A stretch of 54,056 nt of DNA, from the NCBI GenBank assembly GCA_029251525.1, contig JAQXDE010000018.1, forward strand, positions 1 through 54,056, given 5' to 3'. Source of the stretch: Saprospiraceae bacterium. GTDB lineage: Bacteria; Bacteroidota; Bacteroidia; Chitinophagales; Saprospiraceae. A program made the position numbers and the translations under genes. Under the pieces are notes generated by a model. That model did no database searches. It was given only the letters and a program-made list of their open reading frames with translations, and had not been told where the DNA came from. Numbering within the stretch: position 1 is the stretch's first letter; the number at the start of each line of letters is the position of its first letter. Below are positions 50,937 through 54,056 of this stretch, one piece after another.

Positions 50937-53900
50937 CTATTGAATAATTAATTTGCCGCTTTGAACGACTTGTCCTTTAACAATAATGGTAAATATGTAT
51001 AGCCCTTGTGGCAATTGGTTGCGATAAAATTCTAGTTCGTTATTTTCAAAATTCTCTACTCTTACTTTCTTACCTGACGCATCAAATACATGGAATTCCA
51101 TATCTTTAAATTGCTCGCCAGTCACTTCTACTTTTGCAAAATCCGTAAATGGATTCGGGTAAACATCTAAGTTCACATGTGGAAAATCTGGATTCTCCGT
51201 AGATGTCATTAAGAGGCACAAAAAGTCTGTCAATTTTTCTCCACCTACTTGATGTCTAGAAAATTCAGTATCTGTTGGAACATCATAATCTTGGAAAACA
51301 ATAGCACTATTCTCGATAATAGTGCCCACGGGATTGTTTGGTTTTTGAGAAATTCGGTATTTAACAAACCCGTGGGACAACATTTCGTTGTTCGTACTAT
51401 TAACTTGGCCAAGGTCTGAAAATGTGAATTTCACAAATCCATCTCCATAGGCTTCAAATGTGTAAGGATGGCTACTCGCTCCTGGTCGGATGCTTGTGAT
51501 ATCCAAATTTGATGAGATGGTATCACGAATAACCACTCTATGAGAAGAATCAGCACTCACATTTTGAAAACGAATGTGATACTTCAAGTCGGTTTGGGAT
51601 GTGATTAAATCGGCGTCGGTGTTACAGGTATCTCTGTAGCCTTTGGGATAACCGATAAAATCTATTGGGTCAAATAACAATTGGTTCTCAATAACATCTT
51701 TACTTTGGTAAGGATCTCTGTCCGCCTCTTCTAACTGTGTTACATATCCTAGAGATACTCCCTGATTATCTGGATCGCATGCTTCGACGGAAGCAGTTGC
51801 GAAATAATTTCTTCCTGGGTGATCAGTTGCTTGATCAGCAATTAATCGGTAATGTTTTCCATTAGCTTTGAGAGCGATTCTTTGAGATTCTCCTACTTGT
51901 AGAATCTCAGAAGTTTGTGGTGCTCCGTTGAACATCAAAACTACATCTTCAACCACAATGAATTTTGTTCCTTGCTGCATGTTTTGAGTTCCAATATTTT
52001 CCAAAAAGAAAACTACAGAATCTCCTTCACAGTAACTTGTTACTTGTATTGATGATTCGTCCCAATTTGGATTTGGAGCTAAACAGGTATCGTCTGGAAA
52101 AATTTTAGCCTCTACACAATGTGCTTCTTCTGCAATTGTTGTCGCACAATCTGCTGTAACATTTACTTCAAAAAATCCGCACTCACCTACATCAATATTT
52201 CCTATCGCAAAAGTGTAAAGACTGTCATCGTTAAAAATAAACGGTAATGAACTACTGTTGTAAATTAAATTTTTCTCTAAAATCAAATCTACTGTTGCAG
52301 CAACTGCAATTTGAGTTCCTTGATTGCAAAAATCAACTCTGTATACATTATCCTCACATGGAATAATTCGAGATGTCGAGACATCTACTTCCATAACTGG
52401 ACAATCGATTTCGGTTTGGATGGGATAGTCCAAGTATACCGTATCAAAAGCTTCAACATCTACTGGGAAATTTATCATTTGACAAGTCGTCAAATCCCAG
52501 TACACATTTGGAGCAATAATATTCACTTCATAACTACCAGTATCAGTCAACACATCAAAACTTCCATCGACATCAACTGAACCATAAAAAGTTCGATCAA
52601 CTCCTTTTGCTTCCACAATCCAATTTCTTACACCACCTTCATTTGCTTGAAAAGTACAATCATTATTTGAATCTCTAAATGCATTTCCGATAATGTGGTT
52701 GGTTAGTAAGTCTCCATTTTTATTGGTTCTTACTAAATAGATATCTGGATTAGAAAATGCAGAAAATGCTTTTGAACCTGCAATTGCAAATCCTCCATCG
52801 TATGTAGTAACTATGTCATAACCAAGTTCTGTTCTTTCAGGTTGTCCAATACTTTTTTCCCAAATCAAAGCGCCATTTAGATCAACTTTAATGATAAAGT
52901 AATTAAGGTCAATCGCTGAAACCTCATGATAACCTGCAATTACTAAATTTCCATCACTTGCTATTGCTATACTATTTCCAACTTCAAAGAAATTTGAAAC
53001 ACCAAACGAAAAGAAGTTAAAGTTACCATCAGGAGATAATTTCAAAACTGCAATATTGGATTGATTCCCTGTTCCACCTGTAATAAATACAGTTCCATCA
53101 TTTGCAATCACTAAATCTAATCCTTCATCATACTGGCCTGTTATTCCACTAAAACTATTTTCTGAAATTACTGCACCATCATTATTAACTTCTAAAACGT
53201 AAATATTTTTATCACTTGAAGTAACTTCTGTATAACCTGTTACTACAAAATTTCCATTCGCTCTTTGTTTAACTGCATTTCCTAAATCATCAAAATTACC
53301 ACCATAAGTATTTACCCATTCCTGATCTCCATTTCCATCAACTTTTACTAATAATAAATCTTTTTCTCCCTGCCCATTTTCAGTATACCCTGTAATGATA
53401 TATCCTCCATCTACTGTAGTTGTAATTCCAAATGCCTCATCGTCATTACTCGTTGAAAAATAATTCGTCCAAAGTTTATTCCCTTCATCATCTAATCTAA
53501 AAAAGATAATATCATCTCCTCCATTCACTAAATTTACTCCATTTCCAACTACAACTACTCCATTTTGGTCAGGTGCCACAGTTACATCCAATCCCATTTC
53601 AGGTCCTGAATTTCCAAGTGTATCTGTCCAAAGAACAGTACCATCTACATCTGTACGAATTGTATATATTTGATTTCCTTGTCCAAAGGAATTTGAAGAT
53701 CCAACTAAAACTAAACCTCTGTCTTCCATCTCTACAATACCTTGCGCCTCATCAGGTCCACTTGCCCCACCATATATTTTATCCCATCCATATACATTTT
53801 GAGCCTTCGCTTCAAAAAAACCAGTAAGACCCAAAGCTAGACTAAGTACTGCTACGATACTTAGTTTTTTGAGTCTTACCAGGTTATATATATTAAATGA

Positions 53901-53984
53901 TCTCACGAAAAAATATCTTTTTGGTTGTTGTGTTAACAAGTACATTACAAAAGTGCGCATGTTCCTATGTTTTTTCAAGGACAT
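50937..53984 (-). CDS. Large secreted propeller-repeat protein with T9SS sorting domain
   Basis: The protein has 1015 residues. The N-terminus carries a signal-like segment (KKLSIVAVLSLALGLTGFFEAKAQ near 39-62) after an unusually long N-region; no closer start codon is available. Residues about 66-440 form seven repeats of about 50 residues, each with a GxxxxxDGGxxxxG core and a closing VDxxGxxxW, as in a seven-bladed beta-propeller. A middle beta-sandwich part and a DUF7619-like segment (IGYPKGYRDTC, ASSHPYTFEAYGDGFVKFTFS, SHGFVKYRISQKPNNPVGT) follow. The end is a type A T9SS sorting domain (VYPNPFTDFA, LPQGLYIFTI). The architecture is characteristic of Saprospiraceae. It is exported to the cell surface or medium; binding partner unknown. 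Confidence 0.9.
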   Translation of the reverse strand: MSLKKHRNMRTFVMYLLTQQPKRYFFVRSFNIYNLVRLKKLSIVAVLSLALGLTGFFEAKAQNVYGWDKIYGGASGPDEAQGIVEMEDRGLVLVGSSNSFGQGNQIYTIRTDVDGTVLWTDTLGNSGPEMGLDVTVAPDQNGVVVVGNGVNLVNGGDDIIFFRLDDEGNKLWTNYFSTSNDDEAFGITTTVDGGYIITGYTENGQGEKDLLLVKVDGNGDQEWVNTYGGNFDDLGNAVKQRANGNFVVTGYTEVTSSDKNIYVLEVNNDGAVISENSFSGITGQYDEGLDLVIANDGTVFITGGTGNQSNIAVLKLSPDGNFNFFSFGVSNFFEVGNSIAIASDGNLVIAGYHEVSAIDLNYFIIKVDLNGALIWEKSIGQPERTELGYDIVTTYDGGFAIAGSKAFSAFSNPDIYLVRTNKNGDLLTNHIIGNAFRDSNNDCTFQANEGGVRNWIVEAKGVDRTFYGSVDVDGSFDVLTDTGSYEVNIIAPNVYWDLTTCQMINFPVDVEAFDTVYLDYPIQTEIDCPVMEVDVSTSRIIPCEDNVYRVDFCNQGTQIAVAATVDLILEKNLIYNSSSLPFIFNDDSLYTFAIGNIDVGECGFFEVNVTADCATTIAEEAHCVEAKIFPDDTCLAPNPNWDESSIQVTSYCEGDSVVFFLENIGTQNMQQGTKFIVVEDVVLMFNGAPQTSEILQVGESQRIALKANGKHYRLIADQATDHPGRNYFATASVEACDPDNQGVSLGYVTQLEEADRDPYQSKDVIENQLLFDPIDFIGYPKGYRDTCNTDADLITSQTDLKYHIRFQNVSADSSHRVVIRDTISSNLDITSIRPGASSHPYTFEAYGDGFVKFTFSDLGQVNSTNNEMLSHGFVKYRISQKPNNPVGTIIENSAIVFQDYDVPTDTEFSRHQVGGEKLTDFLCLLMTSTENPDFPHVNLDVYPNPFTDFAKVEVTGEQFKDMEFHVFDASGKKVRVENFENNELEFYRNQLPQGLYIFTIIVKGQVVQSGKLIIQ

Positions 53985-54056
53985 CTAAAGTCATTTGTTG
54001 AACAACTTTATCGTCTTTTTTTTTATTAATTTTTATTAAAAATCCATAAAATACTG

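Overview
The window is Bacteroidota DNA throughout. It is AT-rich, carries promoters of the Bacteroidota type (TTG, 19-20 bases, TAnnTTTG), type IX secretion (T9SS) C-terminal sorting tails, and family-typical genes (DUF1800/DUF1501 pair, DUF4270, DUF4290, short AMP nucleosidase, CarB without its allosteric domain). It contains mostly housekeeping genes. I see no prophage, insertion sequence, CRISPR array or rRNA operon.

The window reads as two different Bacteroidota genomes joined near 22.33-22.46 kb. The left part (1-22.3 kb) looks like a Flavobacteriaceae chromosome: tRNA-Asp, a secreted DUF1800/DUF1501 pair, M1 and M13 peptidases, DUF456, acyl-CoA thioesterase, mfd, a TlpA-like thioredoxin, an LD-carboxypeptidase/monooxygenase/yraN operon, metG, a LacI regulator, a short ssb, a zinc-ribbon protein and a TPR protein. 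The right part (22.45-54 kb) looks like Saprospiraceae or a relative: tRNA-Phe, an MtfA-like protein, carB, AMP nucleosidase, panC-panD, a half-length starch-synthase-like protein, DUF4270, glmS, DUF4290, thiL, a TonB-domain protein, recJ, apaG, gmk, yicC, an HU protein, a TPR protein, a 31-residue basic protein, rng, radA, a DCC-family protein, asnS, an ABC ATPase and a 1015-residue propeller protein with a T9SS tail. Codon choice seems by eye to change too, with more CGA/AGA and GGA on the right. At the join, an EamA transporter gene starts abruptly in its second half. An assembly chimera is the simplest explanation; a real rearrangement is not excluded.

The most interesting non-coding find is at 18.38-18.76 kb. 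Two tandem copies of a module each contain three CCGTTTATTAC-like boxes spaced 21 and 20 bases apart, a textbook Bacteroidota promoter, a transcript of about 70 bases without a start codon that shares a 25-base identical core, and a strong intrinsic terminator. This looks like a duplicated pair of activator-controlled small RNA genes. The boxes resemble LytTR-type regulator sites, and related boxes precede the zinc-ribbon gene just upstream.

Other points: a hairpin in the carB leader, orphan terminator-like hairpins at 36.6 and 43.9 kb that may end unannotated transcripts, a starch-synthase-like protein lacking both its nucleotide-binding motif and its second domain, and an MtfA-like protein whose HExxH motif is HEYTQ.
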